The notes beneath the pieces were generated by a model that searched no databases, was not told where the DNA came from, and saw nothing but the letters and a program-made list of their open reading frames with translations. A program made the translations under genes and the position numbers. This document shows, piece after piece, positions 25,002 through 33,868 of a DNA stretch of 64,000 nucleotides. How positions within the stretch are numbered: position 1 is the stretch's first letter; each line of letters begins with the position of its first letter. Origin of the DNA: Candidatus Melainabacteria bacterium (lineage in GTDB: Bacteria; Cyanobacteriota; Vampirovibrionia; Obscuribacterales; Obscuribacteraceae); the NCBI GenBank assembly GCA_016212515.1, contig JACRFZ010000102.1:1-64000 (forward strand). The letters are read 5' to 3'.

Positions 25002-25283
25002 TTATTCGACGCCCAGATAAACTTCTTTCACCGGTACGGTTTCGTAAAGAAGTTGATCAATGAGGGAGTGTAAGGCGTTTTTGCTGAGCACGAGCAGACG
25101 TTTGAGTGAAGGTTTTTCTCTCTTGATCTGTCTGACCTGGTCGAGGAAATTCTTGAGGATGGATTGCTTCTCTATCATTTCTTCCGGGAAGTCGCTTCCC
25201 TTAAGTGCTTGCAGATCCTTGAGGCTGATCCTTTGTAGATTTCTCAGATTGTTTTTTTTGGAACTTTCCATGGTCTCAGCCAT
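25002..25283 (-). CDS. Unknown small helical protein
   Basis: 93 aa, Lys/Leu-rich and probably all-helical (ISLKDLQALKGSDFP, FLDQVRQIKREK, LKRLLVLSKNALHSLIDQLL). No membrane segment or signal peptide, and no family recognised. A good terminator-like hairpin follows it. It is divergent from the 1440-residue protein. Confidence 0.65.
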   Translation of the reverse strand: MAETMESSKKNNLRNLQRISLKDLQALKGSDFPEEMIEKQSILKNFLDQVRQIKREKPSLKRLLVLSKNALHSLIDQLLYETVPVKEVYLGVE

Positions 25284-25601
25284 TTCCTTCGCCAGTGCTC
25301 GGTTAACCGATGCCAGAATGATAGGAAAGAAATGTGATTTTTTTGTGGCACGGGCTCTTTTTCAAAAATTAAATTGCACCTTGCGGCAAGCTTGAAAAAG
25401 CAGTTTTCGGCAAGCCTGAAAAAGCATTGTTCGAAGAAGCCGACCGCGAACAGAAAGGCGGAAGAGCCCAAGAGCGATTGAACTTCGGGCTTTCAGGGCA
25501 AAAAGTACTGGCGGCCTTCGTGGTATCCCCATTGAAAGGGTTGTCAATGGCGCATAGTCTGACCTTATAGTTGGCGTTTTCAGGTCTTTCCTGGCGGTAT
25601 C
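25284..25601. other. Divergent spacer with tandem repeat
   Basis: 318 bp. It contains the 24-bp tandem repeat at 25383-25430 and, before it, TTTTTCAA near 25360, which can pair with TTGAAAAA in the first repeat. It should hold promoters for both flanking genes, which I cannot place. Confidence 0.5.
25383..25430. repeat. Two 24-bp tandem repeats
   Basis: Units at 25383-25406 and 25407-25430 share CGGCAAGCxTGAAAAAGCA. Each copy contains a small inverted element, GCTTGAAAAAGC in the first. They could be protein-binding sites for the divergent promoters. Confidence 0.75.
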
Positions 25602-28600
25602 ATGGCTGAGAATCCGGAACTACATAGAAATAGGTTGCGGGAAGTCAACGTAAATGATTTCCAGACCGAAGATCCTCTGGGTGCTCTGGCCAGAGAAATA
25701 TTGAACCGGGAAAAGGCAGCCGAGAATAAGTCGTTGCTGGATAAGACCGTGGAGGTCTTCTACAACGTAGAAAAAGGTTCTCTCGAAAACATGAAGGCAG
25801 TCGGGCTCAAAGCCTTCGAAGCCTCTAAGAAGGGTGACACTGCCGCCCTCCAGGCTATGACGCCGACCATACGCGAGTCCATTGATAACGATAGAAAAGC
25901 CGTACAGCATCAGGAAGAGGTCAACTTCTACGCCGGTAGTTTCGCCAAGGCCGTGCCGCTTTTCGCCGGTTCGAAAAGTAAACTGCTTCTGGCTGCCTCG
26001 GTGGGCGTCAATGCCGCCGAGCAAGTAAAGGTAGGCGATGATCTAGCCTCCGGCTCAGTGCACGCGCTCATGGGCGGGACCAAGGGCTTCGCCATGAAGA
26101 AGACCTTCGATTATCTTGGCCCTCGTCAATTGTTCTCCGAAACAGGTGTGGGTGCCGGAACCGCGGCATTGCGACCGGGTCTGGAGTATGCCAATGTAGC
26201 AACTAAAGGTATCGCTCTAGGCGGTCTGTCGCGCCTCTACGAAACCGGACTGACTGCATCCAATTATGTGGATGCCCAGGGCAGGGTGACTACAAGCTCA
26301 GTCACCGACGGTCTGCTAAAGACCACTTCCACTACTCTCAATCCCGGTGCTATGGCTATGGACGCCGCTCTCTTCATGGGCGCGCACGGGGCCTTCAAGC
26401 AAGTGGCCGGTGCGGCGGCGCGTGCAACGGAAAGCTCACCGCTGCTGAGTTCCGTGGCCAATTCTCGCCTGGGAGTTTTCAGCCGCGAAGGGCAGGTCTT
26501 GACCAATGCCGGTATGGGTGCCACCTTTGGTCTGGCTACCGGCTCTTCGCAGGAATTCATCAGACAACAGTCCAGCGGTGAGAATTTTGATTTGAGCAAA
26601 ATTGCTCGCCGCGGCGTCTTGCAAGCCCTCACCGATGGTGCCGCCGGTGCTACCGGCTCCTCTCTGGTGCATGGCGGCAAAATGTTGCAAGCAAGGGCTT
26701 TTGAGCTTAAGGTCGGACAACCGCAATTGAACAGAGGCTTTGCCGGTGATGAGGCGCCGCTGGTAGACCCGGCCGCTGCCAACAAGACCGTAGAAGCCGA
26801 TGCCGCGGTGCAGCCGAAAGACGCCACTGTAGTTGTCGATGCGACTACGCAGGTCAAGGATGGCACCGTGGCTGTCGATGCCGCCACTCAGCCCAAAGAT
26901 CAGGCTGTGGTTGCGGATAAGCCGGTTGTGGATGAAGGCTCCACGCGGGTGCAGACAGTTGAAGCCGCTCCCAAACCTGAGCACCTCAGACCGGGTGACG
27001 GACCCTCTGCCACAGTGGAAGTCTCTCTCCAGGCCGATAGTGCACCGACCGTGCGCAATCCGGCACTGGAGGCTATCGCCGAAGCTAAGACCGCGTCTTT
27101 CATCGGGCCCAAAGAGCCGGCAAAGTATGTGCGCAAGGCCAGCTACGAGATGACAGAGGCTCAGAGGCCCGTTTTTGAAGAGGGCATTAAGCTCATTCAG
27201 GGTGTATTTCGCGGTCATTCCCAGTCCGGAGATGTGGTCAAGTTTCTGGAATTTGGTGCCGGACGCGGACAGGAAGTGCGGACCCAGTTCGAGCAAATGG
27301 CCAAAGACTATTCAGAACTCGGAAATGTGCAGGTTCAGAAGTTAATCGAAGTGGCCATGAAAGCCACTCCTGAAACCGTAGCGCTTGCTCCGGAAGGTGT
27401 GCGCTTAGCTGATCAAGCTTCGCGGCCCGGTGTCGATCCGCTTGGTCCGGAGTATCGGGCCCTGGTTGAATTCGCCTGGGGGGCCGGCAAAGGTGCCGAG
27501 GGTCCGGTGCGCATCGTCAGCGAGTTGGTGGGGCACCCGGGCATGAACAAGCTCCTGGGAGAAGTCTATGCCGCTTCCGGTAAACTGGAGCGAGTGGTTG
27601 AGGGACCGAAGCCTCTGGTCTGGGGCGATACGCCGCCTCTGGCGCAGGAGCAATTGCGAGCTATTCTGGGTCATCGCCCGCAGAATGCTGAACAGCACAT
27701 GGTCATGCGTGAGGGCATTCAAGCCTGGGCCGATGCTTATCCAGCTCACCATAGTGTTTTACACCAGTACGCCAGCAGAACTCGCTACGGTGATATTGCC
27801 GCCATGATTGATGCGCGCCTGGGAACCGATTATTTCAGTCGCTTCCGCAACAGCCATCTGACCGAACTGCCTGATGCTCCCGATTCGGCTCGCATGAACG
27901 GACCGGATGTCGATAAGGTTACCGCCAAGCCCGTGGATGAGCGGGCGAATGTGCCGGTGGATAACCCCGGCAGTGCCAATAAACAACCAGCATCCGACGG
28001 CGACGGTACCGTTAAGGAGACCGGCAAAGAGACGCCGCCGGTCAAGGGCGGCGCTGATGATGTTGCTGCGGTGAAGCCGCAGCCCCAGGAACCGGATGTC
28101 GTGCGAACCGAACCGGCAAAAGAGGGTGGACCGGTTCTAGATAAGCCGGCCATTGTTCACGAGCCGGGCAAGATCACCGTTTATCCCGAGCGTCTCATTC
28201 ACGATTTTGAAAACACCAGCGGTGCAGCTAAACAGGCTCGGGCTCACCTTCTCAGTGAGCATATCGGTTCCATGTCCGATGCCCAATTTCTCAATTGGCT
28301 CAAATTCCTGCACTCCACCGTGGATAGACCCAATGCGCCGCCTGAGTTGACCAATCTCTCCGTCATGGGGATGAGCCGCAGCAGTGTTCTCAGTCGCCCG
28401 GAAGTGAAGGTGCTGGTCACCAATCCCGAGACCGCACCGGTTCCTCTTTCCACTATCCGCAACTTCCTGGCGGCCCCGGTCAAAGGGCAGGCTGGTGGTG
28501 AATTACCGGTGGGAGTGGGTGAGCACATCGCTTATCGATTGGAGACAGCTCTGGAGATGCAGAGGGCTAAGAATGAGGCGAAAGCCGCCGCCGAGGCTGA

Positions 28601-29924
28601 GCCGAACACACCCCCCAAACCTGTTCCCATAGACTATCCTGCTGCTCTCAGGGATGCCCTGCCCGGCTGGTACACAAAGCAGTTGCGTGATGCTTATTCG
28701 ACCAGAAACCCCCAGACTGGTCAGTATGAGTACCCTCCCGGCTTTGATCCCATTTTGAAGGACTGGCTGGAACTTGGCCGACAGGTTGAGATGTCCAACT
28801 CCCGTTACCGCGAATCGACGCCGCCACGCAATTCCGTAACCGACCGCTTCTCTGCCCTGGAGCAGGCCTTGAGTGTGCGCACCCCTGAAAACGCAGCCCT
28901 GGTAGACCGGCTCTTGCAACTGGGCGCCGGGGATCAGCCCGCGGTCAAGTCGCTGCTTTCCAAATTGGACCTTACGACCAATGCACCCGAACATGCCGAA
29001 ATGCTTGCCCTGGTGGCCCCCAAGGCTGAGAACATCGGCGATTTGAAGACGCTCATGGATGCAGTTTATTTCGGGAAGAAGGCCGATCAGGATTCTTATA
29101 AATCGCGCAAGGACGGACGTGACACCAGTCAGTCGGATAAGGTGCGCGATGCAAACGAAGCCCTGGCTCAGTCAGTGGTCTCGCGCCTGCTTCTGCCCGG
29201 CTCCGCCGAGCATACCCGCGTCAGTCAGATCGTCGGCGATGTTATTTCCGGTCGCATCCGTGACCCCCGTCCTGATGACGGCGGCTTTAACCGTGGTGGT
29301 AAGCCTCAACGCAGCCCCGGCGGTAATGCCGGTGAGTTCAGAGGACGCCGCACTGAACAAGGGGGAGAGCAGAAAGGAGATAACAACAGGGATGGCAATC
29401 GTGGCGATAGACGTCGCGACGGGGTAAAGCCGGTTAAGTTTAGCGATGCTATTGAGGGCGATGGTGCCCACTCTTCAAAACCTTCAAAATCTTCCCAATC
29501 TTCCCAATTGCAGGGTGGCGATGAAGCAGGCGGCGCCGCCGCTCAGCCTCGGGTTGAGACTTCGGAGCCGCCGCAATTGATCGGCGACCCCTTGCAGAAG
29601 CAGGCTGAGAGCGGTGACGGTCAAGGTCAAAGTAAGCATGCACAGCCCGACGGCAAGCCGACTGCGGGCCAGGATAGCGGCACGGTACAGCCTCGCGACC
29701 AGGTCGATGATGGTCTCGCTTCAGGCGGCACGGCTGAGAACGTCTCTCAGACAGAGAAATTCAATCGTCGCTACGAAGGAAAGCGCCGCAAAGGGGGCTC
29801 CGATGACGATGACGGGGAATCCGGCAAGAAGCCCGATAGCCCCAGACGAGCGGCAAAGAGAGAACGCGGTCAGACCTTCAACAGCTTTGAAGACCTGGCT
29901 CGCTGGCGCAACGGCGGCGAGTAA
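25602..29924 (+). CDS. Very large unknown protein, 1440 aa
   Basis: No family recognised. No signal peptide. The N-terminal 370 residues are Ala/Gly-rich and moderately hydrophobic, with many small-residue segments (GASKSK-like loops, AGVNAAEQ-type helices). Then comes a region (about 380-460) of near-repeats with cores DAxxQPKDxxVVVD and DGTVAVDAATQPKD. Helical domains occupy about 500-780 and 870-1230. The tail (about 1230-1440) is strongly charged, with Arg/Gly-rich RRD/NRGD segments and Ser runs, and ends in a basic stretch. Such long, composition-biased proteins recur in this window. A structural or host/prey-facing role is conceivable, but nothing shows it. Confidence 0.75.
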   Translation: MAENPELHRNRLREVNVNDFQTEDPLGALAREILNREKAAENKSLLDKTVEVFYNVEKGSLENMKAVGLKAFEASKKGDTAALQAMTPTIRESIDNDRKAVQHQEEVNFYAGSFAKAVPLFAGSKSKLLLAASVGVNAAEQVKVGDDLASGSVHALMGGTKGFAMKKTFDYLGPRQLFSETGVGAGTAALRPGLEYANVATKGIALGGLSRLYETGLTASNYVDAQGRVTTSSVTDGLLKTTSTTLNPGAMAMDAALFMGAHGAFKQVAGAAARATESSPLLSSVANSRLGVFSREGQVLTNAGMGATFGLATGSSQEFIRQQSSGENFDLSKIARRGVLQALTDGAAGATGSSLVHGGKMLQARAFELKVGQPQLNRGFAGDEAPLVDPAAANKTVEADAAVQPKDATVVVDATTQVKDGTVAVDAATQPKDQAVVADKPVVDEGSTRVQTVEAAPKPEHLRPGDGPSATVEVSLQADSAPTVRNPALEAIAEAKTASFIGPKEPAKYVRKASYEMTEAQRPVFEEGIKLIQGVFRGHSQSGDVVKFLEFGAGRGQEVRTQFEQMAKDYSELGNVQVQKLIEVAMKATPETVALAPEGVRLADQASRPGVDPLGPEYRALVEFAWGAGKGAEGPVRIVSELVGHPGMNKLLGEVYAASGKLERVVEGPKPLVWGDTPPLAQEQLRAILGHRPQNAEQHMVMREGIQAWADAYPAHHSVLHQYASRTRYGDIAAMIDARLGTDYFSRFRNSHLTELPDAPDSARMNGPDVDKVTAKPVDERANVPVDNPGSANKQPASDGDGTVKETGKETPPVKGGADDVAAVKPQPQEPDVVRTEPAKEGGPVLDKPAIVHEPGKITVYPERLIHDFENTSGAAKQARAHLLSEHIGSMSDAQFLNWLKFLHSTVDRPNAPPELTNLSVMGMSRSSVLSRPEVKVLVTNPETAPVPLSTIRNFLAAPVKGQAGGELPVGVGEHIAYRLETALEMQRAKNEAKAAAEAEPNTPPKPVPIDYPAALRDALPGWYTKQLRDAYSTRNPQTGQYEYPPGFDPILKDWLELGRQVEMSNSRYRESTPPRNSVTDRFSALEQALSVRTPENAALVDRLLQLGAGDQPAVKSLLSKLDLTTNAPEHAEMLALVAPKAENIGDLKTLMDAVYFGKKADQDSYKSRKDGRDTSQSDKVRDANEALAQSVVSRLLLPGSAEHTRVSQIVGDVISGRIRDPRPDDGGFNRGGKPQRSPGGNAGEFRGRRTEQGGEQKGDNNRDGNRGDRRRDGVKPVKFSDAIEGDGAHSSKPSKSSQSSQLQGGDEAGGAAAQPRVETSEPPQLIGDPLQKQAESGDGQGQSKHAQPDGKPTAGQDSGTVQPRDQVDDGLASGGTAENVSQTEKFNRRYEGKRRKGGSDDDDGESGKKPDSPRRAAKRERGQTFNSFEDLARWRNGGE

Positions 29925-29955
29925 GCAAGCTCCTAACGGCTACAGTTGATGGACA

Positions 29956-30522
29956 TCACGTCTTCTGCGGCGAGCATTTTGACAGGCTCTCACTGTAGGC
30001 TGCCATAGTGGAAGGGTCGAAGGCCACCAGGTGTATTTCGGTCAAAGCGCATTCGCTTCTCTTCTCCAGGAAGTCGCAAATTGTCTTGATGGCAACTGCT
30101 GCCGCCTCTTCTAGCGGGTAACCGTAAGCGCCGGTGGAAATGGAGGGAAAGGCGATACTCTTAATGTCGTTGTCGCAGGCAAGGGCGAGGCTGTTTTGGT
30201 AAGCCTGTGCCAGTACATCGGCTTCTTTATTCCTGCCGCCGCGCCAGATCGGCCCCACCGTGTGTATGACATAGCGGGCCTTGAGCTTGCCACCGCCGGT
30301 GATGACGGCCTGGCCGGGCGGGCAACCCCCTTGCATGGCTCTTATCTGTTTGCATTCCTCAAGAATAGCCGGCCCGCCTGCGCGGTGAATGGCGCCGTCC
30401 ACGCCGCCGCCGCCCAATAGCGAGGAATTGGCGGCATTTACTATGGCCTCTGTTTCCGACCGGGTTATGTCGCCCTGCACGAGCTTGATCAAGACGCCAT
30501 GCAGTTCTAATTCTTTCAGCAT
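29956..30522 (-). CDS. Macrodomain ADP-ribose-binding/hydrolase protein
   Basis: 188 aa, a single MacroD-type macrodomain: VQGDITRSETEAIVNAANSS, LLGGGGVDGAIHRAGG, CPPGQAVIT, VIHTVGPIW and FPSISTGAYGYP. These residues bind ADP-ribose; MacroD-type proteins remove mono-ADP-ribose from proteins or hydrolyse O-acetyl-ADP-ribose. I start at ATG 30522 (GGAAGG 11 nt upstream) because the domain begins right there. It follows the Pro-rich protein by 38 bp on the same strand. Confidence 0.93.
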   Translation of the reverse strand: MLKELELHGVLIKLVQGDITRSETEAIVNAANSSLLGGGGVDGAIHRAGGPAILEECKQIRAMQGGCPPGQAVITGGGKLKARYVIHTVGPIWRGGRNKEADVLAQAYQNSLALACDNDIKSIAFPSISTGAYGYPLEEAAAVAIKTICDFLEKRSECALTEIHLVAFDPSTMAAYSESLSKCSPQKT

Positions 30523-30560
30523 GAGAAGAGCCCTTCCGGTAATGAGTGCTTCAGCCCGCT

Positions 30561-31886
30561 TCAGACCTGATTTTTCGGCACCAGTTTCTGATCGATGATT
30601 TGACCGGCAGAGTCTAAGGTATAGTCGATTACCTGGTCGCCGATTACCATGCGTTTGCCGGTGGGAATGCATGGTTCGGCGGCATTATGGTACTGATATC
30701 GGGTTTCGCTGATCAGATAACCGTTGGCATTTGATTCGCGCACGATCATGGGACGGGCTTGAATAGTGGTGGTGCTGCGCAGGTTTTCTGTAAAGGTGAC
30801 GGTCTTGCTGCCGTCGGAGCGGCAGGATTCAATGCGAGTGCTGCTACTATCAGGCAACATGGTGGTGATGGTTTTGACACCACTCATGGTGTCGATGCGC
30901 ATGGTCTGCACGCAATTGGGTGCTTCAAAGGCTTCATTGTCTATTTGAAAGGCTGCCGGCGGCGGCTCGGCAGGCTTGATCAATTCTTGTTTTTCAACCA
31001 CCGGCTGCATTTGAAAGGCGCGGCTTTCAGTGGCCGGTTGATTGAGATTGAGGTCATAGCGTCCGCTCTGGGGAATCTGTAGTTGTGGTGCGCCCAGTAG
31101 TTGCGGCGGCAGCGGCGCCTGGATGCTGTATGGATCTTTGACGGGCTCTTGCTTATTGACCAGACCGAGGGCCTCAAAGGGATTTTGAGGCGCAGCCTGA
31201 GGCGTATTTGCCTGCTGATGCGGAACCTCTTGTTTGAGCGCGACCGGCTTTACTTCCGTCGGATGATATTGAATCTGTTGAACTTGCACCGGTTGCGGCG
31301 GAGGTTGCATTTCTTGCGGTTTAAGTTCTAATGGTCTGGGCGGTTGCATGGGCTCTACGGCCGCTTTCAGCATGGGCTCGGGCATCGGTGCGGGCGTCGG
31401 CGTCGGGGCGGAAATCTGGGTTGCCTCAGCCAGGGGAGCGATGACGTTGGGTACGTTCATTTCTTTATTGCGCGTCTCGCGGGCAGCAGGCTGCATGCCC
31501 TTGACCAGAGCGTTGAGTGAGCGTTTCTGCGGTTTTTCGTCTTTAGCCACGGCTTGCTCTTGCTTCACTACATTCTCTGGGACGGCCTTGGTCGGCAGGG
31601 ATTCAGGGCCCGGCTTGGCGCCCTGCTGATAATTTATATTGACGGCGGCTTCTTCCGGATTGTTTTGCCTGGCCCGGTGACCCTGTCCCCAGCCCTCTTG
31701 CTTCAATCCGCCGCCGGGAAGATCGGTTTGCTGATTGGCTGGGCTCATGGCCCAGACCTTGGCGGCCAGACCATCAGGTTGACTGGCTTTATTAATTTGC
31801 GTCTGCAGAAAACGGCGGGCCCCATTTTCATCTGGTTGGTCCTGGTTTTGCGCTTGCGATTGTACAAAGTCAGGGGGCTGCCCCAT
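30561..31886 (-). CDS. Unknown Pro/Gln-rich protein
   Basis: 441 aa. Residues 1-290 are disordered, rich in Pro, Gln, Ala and Glu (for example PAPMPEPM and PQEMQPPPQPVQVQQIQ). A compact C-terminal domain (about 325-441) alternates beta-like strands: MRIDTMSGVKTITTML, SDGSKTVTF and KRMVIGDQVIDYTLDSAG, faintly like Rhs/YD-type strands. Three cysteines occur in this domain. No signal peptide. ATG 31886 has AGGT 7 nt upstream. Function unknown. Confidence 0.65.
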   Translation of the reverse strand: MGQPPDFVQSQAQNQDQPDENGARRFLQTQINKASQPDGLAAKVWAMSPANQQTDLPGGGLKQEGWGQGHRARQNNPEEAAVNINYQQGAKPGPESLPTKAVPENVVKQEQAVAKDEKPQKRSLNALVKGMQPAARETRNKEMNVPNVIAPLAEATQISAPTPTPAPMPEPMLKAAVEPMQPPRPLELKPQEMQPPPQPVQVQQIQYHPTEVKPVALKQEVPHQQANTPQAAPQNPFEALGLVNKQEPVKDPYSIQAPLPPQLLGAPQLQIPQSGRYDLNLNQPATESRAFQMQPVVEKQELIKPAEPPPAAFQIDNEAFEAPNCVQTMRIDTMSGVKTITTMLPDSSSTRIESCRSDGSKTVTFTENLRSTTTIQARPMIVRESNANGYLISETRYQYHNAAEPCIPTGKRMVIGDQVIDYTLDSAGQIIDQKLVPKNQV

Positions 31887-32027
31887 GGTTTGAACCTGAT
31901 GATTTACCGCCTGGGTTACTCGAAAAGCAGCAGAAACTGCCTCTTCCTTTATTCAAAACTGCCGGATCTGCTCTCTAAGCTTCTAGCCTCCTTTTGCTAT
32001 ACAGTGAAAACGCTATCGCTACTTTTA

Positions 32028-33644
32028 TCAGCTGCCCAGGATTTCCCTGGCCAGTACCACCCGCTGGGTCTGCTTGGAGCTGTCTCGCGCCGCTCGCGCC
32101 GAGTTGAGCAGTTTGTCCAGTTCCTGACCGTCTTCCGGCACTCCTGCCACGCCGAAGGCGAAAACCAGCCCGCGGGGGTCCATATCCGCTGCCAGCGGTG
32201 CTTCTTTCAATACGTCGACGATACGATTGGCCAGCGCCGCTGCTGCTTTCGCATTTGAGTTGGGCAGGATGAGGGCGAAGTCGAAGGTTTCGTAGTGCCC
32301 GAGCAGGTCAATGGGACGTTTAACCAGGCTAATGCGCTGCATGGCTCGCTTCACTGCCAGAATTTGCAGGGCTTCCACCGGTCCGCTCTGACCCTGGCGC
32401 CGGTGACCGAGGCTGAAAACCACCAGAGAGAAGGGGAAGTTGAAGTATTCGTAGCGCAGATATTCCTGTTCAAGGAAATAGAGAAAAGCCGGGTAGGTGA
32501 GAATACCGGTTTCCTGTCGGATCAGGTGTTTGGTAACGCTCTGCAGCGTGCCTTCGTCAATGCCGAGGCTGCGGAGATTGCCCGAGCGTGCTGCTTGATC
32601 TGTGACCTGTACCAGTCCGCAACTGATCAAGTTGAACAAGATCGGTACCCAGTCGGCTTTCTTCATGGGCTTCTTGCGCAAGATATCGTAGAAAGTGCTA
32701 CGCCCGTCTATCTGCTCAAATAATTCCATCTGCGGCTTGATGGGCAGCGGCGCGCCTTTCTGCAATTTGCTGGCAAATTCCTGCTCGGAGATGATGTTCA
32801 TTCTCTTCACAAGAATAGACTCCATCTTCAGGTTGGCCGATTCCAGATACTTGCTCTGGTCGAGCAAGGTGACCCCTTCCATGAGCATGGCGTCCAGACG
32901 GCGTTTGACCGTCTGGTGCGGGCTGGTTTCATCGGGCCAGAAGCGAAACTCGCCGGTGGTCCAGGTAATCAGTTCGATCACGGCATCGTCGCCGCCCACT
33001 TCCTTCAGTTCGGCGTGCATGGGGGTGCCGTCTACGAAATAGACCTTGGCTGTTTCTCCCTTGTCTTTCACATCGAGACGCCCGGTCATCTTGGACATGG
33101 TGATGGATTGCAGCAGGTTGGGCGCCTGCATCTTGGTCAAATCGCCTTCCAGCGTAGCTTTCATACCCGGTCTTGGCGCGTCGAAGAGAATGGCACTTTC
33201 TGTACCGGTGATGGTCGGCACTTCTACCGAGGTGTTGCCAATGGGCTTGAGATTGGACATGGAGTCTGTGCCCATGAAGGTATCGGCAGCCAGACTGTCG
33301 CCAAGCGGATCGCAGCCGCAGCCGCTCATGACGATGTTGGCTACGAGGCTGACATCGCTTTCGGCGTGTTGAAAAATGACTTGATGCCCCTGACTGGATA
33401 CCTGCGTCAGGGTCCAGACCGGCAGCCCGATTTCCTGCTCGAATTTGACTGCAAGCAGATACTCCTGTGAGCCTTCCGTCACCGAGAAGGGTTGTTCGAC
33501 CAGCCTGCCGGGTACCTTGACTGCTTCCTGGTGCAGAAATTGGATGTCGGTGTAGGATGGTAAAACGGAAACTTTGGGAAGGCGGAACCCGCGCGGAATT
33601 GGCGCGTTGCCTTTGCCTTGTTGTGATTGCCTAGATGAAAACAT
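32028..33644 (-). CDS. DUF4388 protein with degenerate GGDEF-like C-terminus
   Basis: 538 aa. The central region (about 165-245) is a DUF4388/PATAN-type domain: LEGDLTKMQAPNLLQSI, TGRLDVKDKGETAKVYFVDG and TTGEFRFWPDE. The C-terminal 130 residues keep the GGDEF fold outline (SLVVFSLG, AVKRAMQRI, FDFALILPNSNAKAAAALANRI, FAFGVAGVPEDG) but the signature loop is GHYETFDFALILP, without GG(D/E)EF. It is therefore an inactive cyclase homologue, perhaps a c-di-GMP- or partner-binding domain. A Cys-containing MSGCGCD motif lies near residue 107. Soluble; no membrane segment. Cyanobacterial DUF4388 proteins are linked to type IV pili and phototaxis, a hint only. Confidence 0.82.
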   Translation of the reverse strand: MFSSRQSQQGKGNAPIPRGFRLPKVSVLPSYTDIQFLHQEAVKVPGRLVEQPFSVTEGSQEYLLAVKFEQEIGLPVWTLTQVSSQGHQVIFQHAESDVSLVANIVMSGCGCDPLGDSLAADTFMGTDSMSNLKPIGNTSVEVPTITGTESAILFDAPRPGMKATLEGDLTKMQAPNLLQSITMSKMTGRLDVKDKGETAKVYFVDGTPMHAELKEVGGDDAVIELITWTTGEFRFWPDETSPHQTVKRRLDAMLMEGVTLLDQSKYLESANLKMESILVKRMNIISEQEFASKLQKGAPLPIKPQMELFEQIDGRSTFYDILRKKPMKKADWVPILFNLISCGLVQVTDQAARSGNLRSLGIDEGTLQSVTKHLIRQETGILTYPAFLYFLEQEYLRYEYFNFPFSLVVFSLGHRRQGQSGPVEALQILAVKRAMQRISLVKRPIDLLGHYETFDFALILPNSNAKAAAALANRIVDVLKEAPLAADMDPRGLVFAFGVAGVPEDGQELDKLLNSARAARDSSKQTQRVVLAREILGS

Positions 33645-33784
33645 GCCGATACCAGAAAAGCCATCAGTACATCAGTACAGAAACTGTTTCACGCCTGACC
33701 TGAAAGTCTGACCAAAAAGCCTGACACTAATTATTATCAGTTTGCCACATATACGAGTCTATGAAACAAAAATAGAGGTAGAAA

Positions 33785-33819
33785 AGAGACACCCCTCGTT
33801 TCTTGCGAGGGGTGTCTTT
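33785..33819 (-). terminator. Strong terminator hairpin downstream of gdhA
   Basis: AGACACCCCTCG (33787-33798) and CGAGGGGTGTCT (33806-33817) form a perfect 12-bp stem with a 7-nt loop. On the minus strand it is followed by CTTTTCT. It lies about 50 nt after the glutamate dehydrogenase stop. Confidence 0.88.
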
Positions 33820-33868
33820 CTCTTGGCATTGCCGGGGAGTTGACCCGGCATTTGCTACTTTCTCGGGC

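Noticed and set aside
25383-25430. CRISPR array
   Set aside because: Only two directly adjacent units without spacers.
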